Source: CAVRTJ01 sp964507185 (lineage in GTDB: Bacteria; Acidobacteriota; UBA4820; DSQY01). Taken from it: DNA of 64,000 bases. Position 1 is the first letter of the stretch; each line of letters starts with the position of its first letter. A model generated the notes under the pieces. That model was not told where the DNA came from. It saw only the letters and a list, made by a program, of their open reading frames with translations, and ran no database searches. Position numbers and translations under genes: made by a program. Where the stretch lies: assembly GCA_964507185.1 (NCBI GenBank), contig CAZDOY010000003.1, positions 1 to 64,000 on the forward strand. The letters run 5' to 3'. Shown piece by piece: positions 16,825-24,720 of the stretch.

Positions 16825-17223
16825 ATGTTCGATGAAAAGGTGGTCGTTCGATTCAAAGATGGGACAACGCTGAGGGGCTTCGGGGACAACTTCATGCCCG
16901 GCGATGCGGAGATCCTCGTGCAAGATCTCGATGATCACCTGCACACGGTGGTGCTCGGGGACGTCAAGCTCGTCTGTTTTGTCAGGGAGTTTACCGCCGA
17001 GGACCACAACGGCCACGAGACATTCGGGCGGCTGATCTACCAGCCCGTCCCCGGGCGAACCGTGGAGATCACATTCCGCGACGGAGAGAGACTGCAGGGC
17101 GTGACGACGCTCAGCACCAAGCCCACGAGCGGGTTCTTCGTGACCCCGCTCAATCCGCACTCGAACAACGTCCACATTTTCGTTAATTCGGACGAGATCC
17201 TCAGCTTTCGCTTTCTGAGCTGA
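16825..17223 (+). CDS. Small protein of unknown function (DUF6982-like beta protein)
   Basis: A 132-aa soluble protein, mostly beta, with two similar halves. Each opens with a strand pair of the form V.FKDG..L.GF..N / I.FRDGERLQGV..L (residues 7-25 and 85-100). It resembles the small DUF6982-type domain that acidobacterial-type genomes carry alone or attached to signalling proteins; this resemblance is tentative. ATG 16825 has no clear ribosome site. Its stop lies inside the 3' end of the convergent chemoreceptor-like gene, giving a 23-bp tail-to-tail overlap. Confidence 0.7.
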   Translation: MFDEKVVVRFKDGTTLRGFGDNFMPGDAEILVQDLDDHLHTVVLGDVKLVCFVREFTAEDHNGHETFGRLIYQPVPGRTVEITFRDGERLQGVTTLSTKPTSGFFVTPLNPHSNNVHIFVNSDEILSFRFLS

Positions 17224-20200
17224 GCCATATCCTGTCCGGGCGCACCATCGGCGGCGTGAGAGACAGCTTCATGCCCGAGATCTCCGGTCTGTGCGGCACG
17301 AGACCGCGGCTGTGGTAGAGAACGATGCACGGCGAGTCTTCGATGACGATGTCCTCCGCCCGCTGGTAGATGGCGATGCGCTCTTCGACATCCAGGGTCC
17401 GCCTCCCCCTCTCCACCAGTTCGTCCAGTTCCACATTCTTGTACTTGAGCTCCAGGGAGTCCCCTCCCTTGGAATAGAACAGGAAGTACAGGAAGGAATC
17501 CGGATCCGGATAATCGGCGTACCAGCCGGTCGCATACAAGCCGGGTCGGCCGTGCTCGCGTTCCCTGGCGGCGAAAACCTGGTGGCTTACGGTCTCGGTC
17601 TTGATGCGGATGCCGACCTCACGGAGCATGTCGACAAGGAGGGCGAATTCCTTGGCTTGGCGTATCCTGCCAGCGTCCACGGTGACGTCGAGGTCGAGCC
17701 CGTCTGGGAAACCGGCGCTCTTAAGGAGCCACCTGGCCTTCTCGGGATCGTAGTAGTAGCCCTTGAGGGTGGGTCTGTAGCCGACGATGCCGGGCGGCAG
17801 GACACCTCTCGCCGGCGTGGCCTTGCTGTGACGGTACTGGGAGACGAGCCTCTCCCTGTCCACTGCGTAGTTGAACGCCTGCCGGACTTCCTTGATGTTG
17901 TAGGGAGCGAGATCGTTGCGGATGCTGATGATGATCGTGCTGAGGAGGACCGTGCTCTCGGTGTTGTTCTGCCAGAACGGGTCGGAGAGGAGGACTTCGA
18001 TCTGGTCGTTGGAGAAGGTGGACACGTAGTGCACGTCGCCCTTCTCCAGGGCCGACTGGAGGGCTTCTTCGGTTCGGAAGCCCAGGTTGAAGGTAAGCCG
18101 GTCCACGTAGGGAATCGCGCTGTCGAAGTACCCACTGAAACGGTCCAGGACGAGTTTTTCCGGTGAGTGCTCGGATACCATGAAGGGACCGCAGCCCATA
18201 GGTTTGATGAGCTTGTCCGTCTTCTCGTCCACGGCTTCCCTCGGGACGACGGTGGCCTCCGGCGTGGTGAGCAGGTAGAGGAAGAAGGCCAGCGGCTCTT
18301 TCAAGCGGATTTCAACGGTCCGGTCATCGGGCGTGGAGAGCCCGGACACCCTGGGGACTTTTCCCTCGATGAACTCATCGATTCCCTCGACCCACGCGAG
18401 AAAGGCCCTGCCCACCGAATTGAGCTTGGGCGAGAGCGCCCGCTGCCACGAGTAGATCACGTCGCTCGACGTGAGGCGTCGGCCGTTGTGGAAGGTGAGG
18501 TTCGGACGCAGGGTGAAGGTGTAGACCTTGCCGTCCGTACTGAGCTCCCACGATTCGGCCAGGCCCGGGAGAATCTGCGTCCCGTAGCCCAACTGGATGA
18601 GGCCGACGGAGAAGTTGTGGACGAGTTCGCTGTCCCGTATGTTGTTGGCGAAAACGGGATCCAGGTTGAAGTCGTAGTTCACGCATCCCACGCGTATGTG
18701 CCCGCCCCGGACGGCCTGCGGGAGCGTGAAGGTGTCCAGCTCCTCGACCAGCAGGAGCGCATCCTGCTTGAGGTTGGAGGAGGTTCCGGAGAGGTCTCGG
18801 GCGCCGTGCAGGTTCTGCTCGGCGGACCCGCTGATGACGTCGATGGCGGTCATGATCTTCTGGCCCGCCTGCGACATCCTGATGAGTGCCTTCTGGATAT
18901 CCTCCACCGAGTGCCGCACCTGGTCCATGCCCTCGGCGATTGTGTTGCTGCCCTGCGCTTCCTCCTCCATGGCACGGTCCACGCTACGCGTGAGGTCCTT
19001 CATGACCACGGCCTTCTGGTTGATGAGCCGGGACGTCTTGGCCTGCTCTCGGGTGGCGATCGAAATGCGCTCGATACGCTTGGTCATTTCCTCGATGGCA
19101 TCCGTGACCTGGCGGCTGCCCTTCGCCTGTTCGCTCGCGGCACGGGCGATGTGGCTGATGCTCGTGCCGGCCGTTTCAATGGCCTGGCTGATGTTGGTAA
19201 GGTTCTCTTCGGAATCCCGGCCGAGCTTGAGCCCTTCCTCGACCTTGACCATGCCCTCGCGGGCCACCTTTCCTGCCGAATCGACCTCCCTCTGTATCGT
19301 CTTGATGATCGCGCCGACCTCGCCGGTGGACGCGGTCGTCCGCTCCGACAGGTCACGGATCTCCTCGGCGACTACGCCGAAGCTGCGGCCGTGTTCGCCC
19401 GCCTGCGCGGCGATGATCGCCGCGTTCAGGGCCAGGAGGTTGGTCTGATCGGCGATCTCACGGATCACCTTGAGGATTTTGCCGATGTCCTTGGACCGCT
19501 CGCCCAGAGAATCCATGGCCGAGAGGTTCGTCGTCATGGCGTTGTGGATCGTCTCGAGGGCAACCACCGTGTTCCTCACTACCAATACGCCCGTACCGGC
19601 CACTTCCTGGACGTGCTGGGACGCGACCTCCGTTTCCCTGATGTTCTCTTCAATCTGTCCGATGGTCGCGTCCATCTGGACCATGGCCGACGAGTTCTGG
19701 ATGGCGAAGGACGACAGGCTTTCTCCGTGGCCCGCCACTTCCTCGACCGACCGGGCCATCTCTTCTATCGATGCGCCGATTTCGTCTACGAAAGACGAAA
19801 GGTTGTGCGTTGCATTCACGACTTCCTCGATGGAGGCCCGCATCTCCAGGATGGCGCTGCTGGTCTTCTCGGTGAAGCCGGACAGGGTATCGACCCCCGA
19901 CACAACGTTTTCGATCTCCCCCTCCAGTTGGTCGATGGAATTCCGGACCTGTCCCACCGACTCAACCTGTTCTTCCGCCCCTGTGAAGAGGGCTTTGGCC
20001 TTGGCGGAAATTCTGTTGGAGGCGATCGAGACGCTGTCTGCGGTGTCCTGGAGGTAACCGATGATGCTCTGGAATGAACGCAGAACCCGTAGAAAGCCGG
20101 GATACTCGTCCATTACTTCGCGGGTGTGCAGATCCCGACGGATAGCCAGATTACCGGCTGCCATTTTCCTCAGCAAATCGTCGAGCGTATCCCTTGCCGT

Positions 20201-20395
20201 GCTGCGCACCGCCCCCGTCGAGAACATCGCCGCGAGAGCGGCCACGGCGCCGGCGATGACCAGGAAGAGCCAGAATCGTCCCGAGAATGTCCCGGAGGGA
20301 AGGACCAGCCCCGCCAGCACGGCCAGAATGAAAACGCAAAGGATACCCGCCGACAACGCTTTCCACCAGGCTCGATTCAGCAAAGGCCCCTCCAT
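17201..20395 (-). CDS. Chemoreceptor-like membrane protein fused to a cytoplasmic family-5 solute-binding domain
   Basis: A 1064-aa protein. Two close membrane helices (about 12-33 and 41-59) leave only an ~8-residue outside loop, so there is no periplasmic sensor domain. A long coiled-coil methyl-accepting region (about 110-550) contains the hairpin tip REIADQTNLLALNAAI at 312-327. From about 564 to the end lies a full SBP_bac_5 (OppA/DppA-like) domain: LAESWELSTDGKVYTFTLRP, LTSSDVIYSWQRALSP, and WYADYPDPDSFLYFLFY near the C-terminus. No signal peptide or membrane helix precedes it, so it should sit in the cytoplasm. I infer a sensor reading a cytoplasmic peptide-like ligand. ATG 20395 is chosen; TTG 20383, five bases after GGAGG, is an alternative. 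No che or opp/dpp transporter genes are nearby. Confidence 0.88.
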   Translation of the reverse strand: MEGPLLNRAWWKALSAGILCVFILAVLAGLVLPSGTFSGRFWLFLVIAGAVAALAAMFSTGAVRSTARDTLDDLLRKMAAGNLAIRRDLHTREVMDEYPGFLRVLRSFQSIIGYLQDTADSVSIASNRISAKAKALFTGAEEQVESVGQVRNSIDQLEGEIENVVSGVDTLSGFTEKTSSAILEMRASIEEVVNATHNLSSFVDEIGASIEEMARSVEEVAGHGESLSSFAIQNSSAMVQMDATIGQIEENIRETEVASQHVQEVAGTGVLVVRNTVVALETIHNAMTTNLSAMDSLGERSKDIGKILKVIREIADQTNLLALNAAIIAAQAGEHGRSFGVVAEEIRDLSERTTASTGEVGAIIKTIQREVDSAGKVAREGMVKVEEGLKLGRDSEENLTNISQAIETAGTSISHIARAASEQAKGSRQVTDAIEEMTKRIERISIATREQAKTSRLINQKAVVMKDLTRSVDRAMEEEAQGSNTIAEGMDQVRHSVEDIQKALIRMSQAGQKIMTAIDVISGSAEQNLHGARDLSGTSSNLKQDALLLVEELDTFTLPQAVRGGHIRVGCVNYDFNLDPVFANNIRDSELVHNFSVGLIQLGYGTQILPGLAESWELSTDGKVYTFTLRPNLTFHNGRRLTSSDVIYSWQRALSPKLNSVGRAFLAWVEGIDEFIEGKVPRVSGLSTPDDRTVEIRLKEPLAFFLYLLTTPEATVVPREAVDEKTDKLIKPMGCGPFMVSEHSPEKLVLDRFSGYFDSAIPYVDRLTFNLGFRTEEALQSALEKGDVHYVSTFSNDQIEVLLSDPFWQNNTESTVLLSTIIISIRNDLAPYNIKEVRQAFNYAVDRERLVSQYRHSKATPARGVLPPGIVGYRPTLKGYYYDPEKARWLLKSAGFPDGLDLDVTVDAGRIRQAKEFALLVDMLREVGIRIKTETVSHQVFAAREREHGRPGLYATGWYADYPDPDSFLYFLFYSKGGDSLELKYKNVELDELVERGRRTLDVEERIAIYQRAEDIVIEDSPCIVLYHSRGLVPHRPEISGMKLSLTPPMVRPDRIWLSSESES

Positions 20396-20407
20396 AAAGG
20401 CCTTTTT

Positions 20408-20437
20408 ATAATATCGGCCGGACACCTTTAGTGTCAA
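20408..20437 (-). promoter_or_regulatory. Strong sigma70-type promoter of the receptor/solute-binding fusion
   Basis: On the minus strand a perfect -35 TTGACA (20437-20432) is followed after 18 bp by TATTAT (20413-20408). The predicted start site near 20401 leaves only about six bases before ATG 20395, so the message would be almost leaderless unless the TTG at 20383 is used. Confidence 0.65.
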
Positions 20438-20440
20438 TGA

Positions 20441-20485
20441 ATAGAGTGATCGAGCGATCGTGTGATCGTGTGACCCGGTGGCCCG
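20441..20485 (-). repeat. GTGATC octamer array upstream of the fusion gene promoter
   Basis: On the plus strand the units read GAGTGATC GAGCGATC GTGTGATC GTGTGACC CGGTGGCC. This is about five progressively diverging 8-bp units of the same family seen at 7757, 8037 and 2738. It lies directly upstream of the -35 box. The rest of the spacer to 20803 contains an A+T-rich patch (AAATTATATTAGATTAGG, 20558-20575) that may hold the rel promoter. Confidence 0.5.
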
Positions 20486-20803
20486 GCGATGAATTGACCG
20501 ACGGCGGTGAGCGGTCGGAAGTAGGTGCCCCGCGTTGCATAATTTCCAGGCCGGGCCAAATTATATTAGATTAGGACGGTGGTTCGCCGGGATGATCCGG
20601 CGGATGGCCTTGGCTTCTGCGGAACGGCTGGTATGATGGGAGGGCCGCCGCACGATGACAAAGCGGGGCGCGTCGACTGCCCCGGTCCCGAAGGGTGGAC
20701 AGCCTTCCGACGCTTTGGGACGGTGATCCGGATCCTGAACCGCTCTGACTGGCCTCCTGGAATGTCCGAGGGCGAAGGATCCTCAAGGCTGGAACGGACC
20801 TTT

Positions 20804-22951
20804 ATGCTTCCTCGAATAGACCGTGTCATCGAAAAGGTAAAGAGCTACAACCCGAGTTCCGACTCCAGGCTCCTCCAGAAGGCCTATCTCTTCTCCGCCA
20901 TGGCGCACGAAGGTCAGACCCGGGTCTCGGGCGAGCCCTACCTCGTTCATCCCGTGGCCGTCACGGACATCCTGTCCGACCTCAAGGCCGACGATATCGC
21001 CCTCGTGGCCGGCCTCCTGCACGACGTCGTGGAGGACAACCACAGCGTGACGCTCGGAGACATCGAAAAGCGATTCGGCAAAGAGGTCGCCCACATCGTG
21101 GACGGCGTGACCAAGATCGAGGAGAAGGTGCCCGTCAAGACCCGGGAGGAGCGAGAGTGGGCCTCCCTGCGGAAGGTCGTTCTGGCCATGGTGGACGACA
21201 TCCGCGTGGTGCTGGTCAAGCTGGCCGACCGGCTCCATAACCTCCGCACGATGGAGTACCTCCCAGAGCACCGGAGACCATTCAAGGCACTGGAAACGCT
21301 GCAAATTTACGCGCCCATCGCCTACCGCCTCGGGCTGGGCAAGCTCAAGATCGAACTCGAGGATCTCGGGTTCAAGTATTCCTATCCCGAGGAATTCGAA
21401 CGCCTCTCGGAGGCCCTCCAGGACAAGCGCTCCTACAGTCAGAACTTCATGAAGGAAACGTCCGAGCAGATCCGGAAGATCCTCGGCTCCCTCGGGCTGC
21501 AGGGCGAGGTCTTCGGCCGGGTCAAACACCTCTACAGCATCCACCAGAAGCTGTCCAGACAGGGAATAGGCGTAGAGCAGGTCTACGACTACATGGCCTT
21601 CCGCATCCTGGTCGACACGGTCAAGGACTGCTACGCCGTTCTGGGCGGCATTCACAGCAAATGGAAGCCCATTCCCGGGCGGTTCAAGGACTTCATCGCC
21701 ATCCCCAAGGAAAACCACTATCGGTCCCTGCACAATTCGGTCATAGGCCCCGACGGCCAGCCCTTCGAGATCCAGATCCGCACCCGCCAGATGCACGACG
21801 AGGCGGAAAACGGGATCGCGGCGCACTGGCAGTACAAAGAGGGAAAGCTCTCGCAGGAAGACGAGACGGACACCATGCAGTGGTTGCGCCAGCTCATGGA
21901 ATGGAAGCAGGACGGCAATACCGACACGGAATTCGTACAGAACCTGAAGGTCGACCTCTACCCGAAGGAAGTCTACGTCTTCACGCCCAAGGGCCAGGTC
22001 CTGTCCTTCCCCCGCGGGGCGACGCCCATCGACTTCGCCTATTCCATCCATACGGATGTGGGGCACCACTGCGTGGGCGCCAAGGTCAACGGAAAGCTCG
22101 TACCGCTCAAGACGCCGCTGCAGAGCGGCGACCGCATCGAGATCGTCACAAGTCCGGCGGGCAAGCCCTCGAGGGACTGGCTCAAGTCGGCCATCACCGG
22201 CCGCGCCCTCTCGAAGATCAAGAGCTGGCTGAACGCGCAGGAAAAGGCCCGGGCAGTGGAAATAGGAAAGGCGGCCCTCGACCGGGAGTGCAAGCGTCTC
22301 AAGGTCAGCATCAGGGGATCCCAGGAGTCGGGCTCCCTGGCAGCGGCGCTCAAGAAGGTCTCCATCTCCGATCTGGATGCCCTGCACGCGGAAATCGGCT
22401 ACGGAAAGATCTCGGCCAGGGTTTTCGCCAAGAGGCTCGCGGCCCCAGTCGAGGAGGTCGCCGGCCCCTCGCTCTCGGCGGATGACCCCGGGTATCACGA
22501 GCCGGCGATTATCGTGCGGGGAGCCACCGACCTCCTCACGACCATAGCCCGTTGTTGCCGTCCCATCCCGGGCGACGAGATCGTCGGGTTCATCTCCAAG
22601 GGCCGGGGACTCGTCATCCACCGGGCCGACTGCCCCAACGTCAGCAGGGTCGCCTACAACCAGGACCGGTTCATGGAAGTCCGGTGGAGCGAAAAGGACA
22701 AATCCTCCGCGAACCACGAGGTGCACCTCAGACTGATGACGGAAGACAAGGTGGGAATCGTCGCCACCATCACCCAGATCGTGGCCGACGCCAAGGCTCC
22801 CTTGAGACATATCGACGCCAACGTCAACGAAAAGGGAAAGGGGCAGGTTCATCTCTCGATCATGATTCGGGACAAGGGCCACCTGAACCAGCTTCTCACC
22901 AGGATAGGAAAAACGAACGGAATACTGGGCATCCGCCGCGTCAATCGCTGA
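20804..22951 (+). CDS. rel: Bifunctional (p)ppGpp synthetase/hydrolase
   Basis: Makes and degrades the stringent-response alarmone. At 715 aa the full Rel/SpoT architecture is present. The HD hydrolase has His73-Asp74 and Glu77-Asp78 in LLHDVVEDN. The synthetase has GRVKHLYSIHQKL, RFKDFIAIPKENHYRSLH and EIQIRTRQMHDEAENGIAAHW. A TGS domain (VYVFTPKGQVLSFPRGATPIDFAY) and a C-terminal zinc-finger/ACT region (CCRPIPGDEIVGF; VGIVATITQIVADAK) follow. RFKD, in place of the EPDD of monofunctional RelA, and the intact HD motif indicate both activities. ATG 20804 gives the normal family length. The frame extends upstream to 20579, but those residues are not family-like. Confidence 0.95.
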   Translation: MLPRIDRVIEKVKSYNPSSDSRLLQKAYLFSAMAHEGQTRVSGEPYLVHPVAVTDILSDLKADDIALVAGLLHDVVEDNHSVTLGDIEKRFGKEVAHIVDGVTKIEEKVPVKTREEREWASLRKVVLAMVDDIRVVLVKLADRLHNLRTMEYLPEHRRPFKALETLQIYAPIAYRLGLGKLKIELEDLGFKYSYPEEFERLSEALQDKRSYSQNFMKETSEQIRKILGSLGLQGEVFGRVKHLYSIHQKLSRQGIGVEQVYDYMAFRILVDTVKDCYAVLGGIHSKWKPIPGRFKDFIAIPKENHYRSLHNSVIGPDGQPFEIQIRTRQMHDEAENGIAAHWQYKEGKLSQEDETDTMQWLRQLMEWKQDGNTDTEFVQNLKVDLYPKEVYVFTPKGQVLSFPRGATPIDFAYSIHTDVGHHCVGAKVNGKLVPLKTPLQSGDRIEIVTSPAGKPSRDWLKSAITGRALSKIKSWLNAQEKARAVEIGKAALDRECKRLKVSIRGSQESGSLAAALKKVSISDLDALHAEIGYGKISARVFAKRLAAPVEEVAGPSLSADDPGYHEPAIIVRGATDLLTTIARCCRPIPGDEIVGFISKGRGLVIHRADCPNVSRVAYNQDRFMEVRWSEKDKSSANHEVHLRLMTEDKVGIVATITQIVADAKAPLRHIDANVNEKGKGQVHLSIMIRDKGHLNQLLTRIGKTNGILGIRRVNR

Positions 22952-22991
22952 ACCGGAACCCGTTCGACGCCCCTCATGACCGGGAGGCCGT

Positions 22992-23879
22992 ATGGCACGG
23001 GCCATCGTAATGTACAATCCCGCCGCCCGAGGCGCCCCCGATCCGGGCTTGTTCGGCGCCATAACCCACTGTGTGGAGCTCGGCGGATTCACGGTGGAGA
23101 CGGCCCGGTCGCGCTCGCGCGGGGACCTCACCCGCATCGCCGCGCAGGCGGTCGCGGACGGCGCCGAGCGCGTGGTCGTCTGCGGCGGCGACGGGAGCAT
23201 TCGCGAGGCCGCGTCCGGACTCGCGGGAACGGACGTGCCGCTGGCCGTCGTGCCCCTGGGTACGGCCAACATACTGGCCCGGGAAATGGACCTGCCCCGT
23301 AGTCCTCTTGCATGCGCCGGGATCGCAGGGGGAGGAACAGAGGCCCGGATCGGCCTGGGAAGGCTCAACGGCTCCGAAGTGTTCACCTTCTGTGCGTCAT
23401 GCGGCCCGGACTCTCTCGCCGTGTCGGACATCGATCTCAAAATGAAGCGTCAGACGGGCGCGTGGGCTTATCTCTACGCGGGCCTGCGCGGCATGCTGTC
23501 GAGGCCGGCGCCCCGCCTCGTCGTGGAATCGGCCGACGGAAGGAGGATTCCCGGCTCGCAGGTTTTCGTGCTGAGGGCCACCCGCTACGGGGCGGGTTTC
23601 ATCAGGCTGACCACGCACGTCGGCCTTCGCTCGCCGGCCTTCCGCGTTCTCGTCATCCGTCCTCCTCTGGCCCTCCGCATGCCGCACCTCCTGGCGGGCC
23701 TCATCCGCGGGGAAATCGACGGCAAACGGGGCGTGGAATCCTTCGATGGCACGGAGGTCAGGATTCTCTCCGAGGAACCTATGCCAATCCAGGTGGACGG
23801 CGACCGCGGCGGCATGACGCCTGGATCGCTCGTCTTTGAACCCCACGCGCTCAGCCTCGTTTTCCCGGGAGAGGACTGA
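22992..23879 (+). CDS. Diacylglycerol/lipid kinase family protein
   Basis: Predicted ATP-dependent lipid kinase of the DagK/YegS/BmrU fold, 295 aa. It opens with IVMYNPAA, the nucleotide-binding loop is VVCGGDGSIREAA (GGDGS), and PLGTANILAREM matches the LGT-x-N-x-LA-R motif. The C-terminal beta-sandwich ends in IQVDGDRGG.TPGSLVFE (Q-DGE-like motif). ATG 22992 lies just after GGGAGGCCGT. It follows rel by 40 bp. Its stop overlaps the ATG of a 33-codon frame (TGATG), so the genes that follow are probably coupled to it. The substrate lipid is not determined by sequence. Confidence 0.87.
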   Translation: MARAIVMYNPAARGAPDPGLFGAITHCVELGGFTVETARSRSRGDLTRIAAQAVADGAERVVVCGGDGSIREAASGLAGTDVPLAVVPLGTANILAREMDLPRSPLACAGIAGGGTEARIGLGRLNGSEVFTFCASCGPDSLAVSDIDLKMKRQTGAWAYLYAGLRGMLSRPAPRLVVESADGRRIPGSQVFVLRATRYGAGFIRLTTHVGLRSPAFRVLVIRPPLALRMPHLLAGLIRGEIDGKRGVESFDGTEVRILSEEPMPIQVDGDRGGMTPGSLVFEPHALSLVFPGED

Positions 23880-23980
23880 TGGCGGCGGTGCTGAAAACGT
23901 CCGCGCATGCCTGGTTCTGCGGACACGAAAATGCCCGCTGCCGCTGCGGCGCCGGCCGTCTCGAAGAGGATATGCCGTGA
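23879..23980 (+). CDS. 33-aa Cys/His microprotein, translationally coupled
   Basis: A short frame starts at ATG 23879, sharing TGATG with the lipid-kinase stop, and ends at TGA 23978-23980, sharing GTGA with the next gene's GTG. GGGAGAGGAC lies just upstream of its start. The product carries C-G-H, four residues, then C-R-C-G, a compact zinc-ribbon-like knot, and ends LEEDMP. Most third codon positions are G or C, like the neighbouring genes. The exact start/stop fit on both sides is the main evidence. It could instead be the N-terminal part of the downstream membrane protein displaced by a frameshift, or a purely coupling leader ORF. Confidence 0.5.
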   Translation: MAAVLKTSAHAWFCGHENARCRCGAGRLEEDMP

Positions 23981-24720
23981 GCCCGAGACTCCCCGCCAAC
24001 GAACCCAGGAGATACCCCGCGAACCTGACGTGGTGGTTCGGGTGGCTGAGCCTGGTCCCGATCGTCGCTCCCGCGACCTCCGTCCTGGCCTGCCTCAACG
24101 CCATCCTGAGCCTCTTTCTCTGCACCCGTTACCCGGAGAAGTTCACGGGCAAGGCGCGCATCTGGATGGGACTCGGCGTGTGCGCCCTGGGAATGGCTCT
24201 CTTTTTTGCGGAGGCAGGCCTCTTCTTCCAGTGGAAGGTGGACCAGGTTTACGAGCAGAAAATGAGCATAAGCCGATTCAGGCTGACCGCCATATCGGGC
24301 GCCCTCGAGCGCTATCGCCAGGAGAACGGCGGGTATCCAGACGTCAGCGGAATCATGAGACTCAAGGCCCTCCTGGAGCCGGACTACATTCCGGAGTGCC
24401 CGGTGGTAGACGGCTTCGATGGAGCCATATCGGTCATCAGTTCCCGCAATGGGTTCACCCTGACCTGTTCTCCGCCGGCACCCCCCGGTTCGAAAGAGAG
24501 GCCCTCCCCCATCTTGATGGGAGGCCACTTCCAGTCGGGACCCCTGCCGCCGCCCCCCACGCCCCCTCCCGAGGCCGGCGCCGGAAAGGCACCGGAGGGA
24601 ACCGGAGCGGCCGGCGAAACGAACCCGCCCGCTCCTTCACCCGGTGAAGCGCCCTCGGGCGGAAAGAGCGCGCCAATCAATCCGCATCCGGACGGGACGC
24701 CTTCTCCCGGACCCGGTTGA
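23977..24720 (+). CDS. Membrane protein with a pseudopilin-like C-terminal domain
   Basis: A 247-aa protein starting at GTG 23977, with AGAGGA six bases upstream. Two helices (WWFGWLSLVPIVAPATSVLA and WMGLGVCALGMALFFAEAGLFF) are followed by a helix-plus-turn region, RFRLTAISGALERYRQENGGYPDVSGIMRLKALLEP. This last segment resembles the conserved part of GspG-type pseudopilins (ALE.Y...NG.YP). A Pro/Gly-rich disordered tail forms the last ~80 residues. The first helices recall DUF4190-type proteins. Role unknown. It is coupled to the microprotein upstream and overlaps the convergent DUF255 gene by 44 bp at its 3' end. Confidence 0.7.
   Translation: MSPRLPANEPRRYPANLTWWFGWLSLVPIVAPATSVLACLNAILSLFLCTRYPEKFTGKARIWMGLGVCALGMALFFAEAGLFFQWKVDQVYEQKMSISRFRLTAISGALERYRQENGGYPDVSGIMRLKALLEPDYIPECPVVDGFDGAISVISSRNGFTLTCSPPAPPGSKERPSPILMGGHFQSGPLPPPPTPPPEAGAGKAPEGTGAAGETNPPAPSPGEAPSGGKSAPINPHPDGTPSPGPG

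Noticed and set aside
18167..20077. Very long open frame antisense to the receptor/solute-binding gene
   Set aside because: High GC keeps the opposite frame open; the composition is not protein-like and the sense gene has clear domains.
20783..23440. 885-codon open frame antisense to rel and the lipid kinase
   Set aside because: It is a shadow of two well-identified genes, with no ribosome site or domain.
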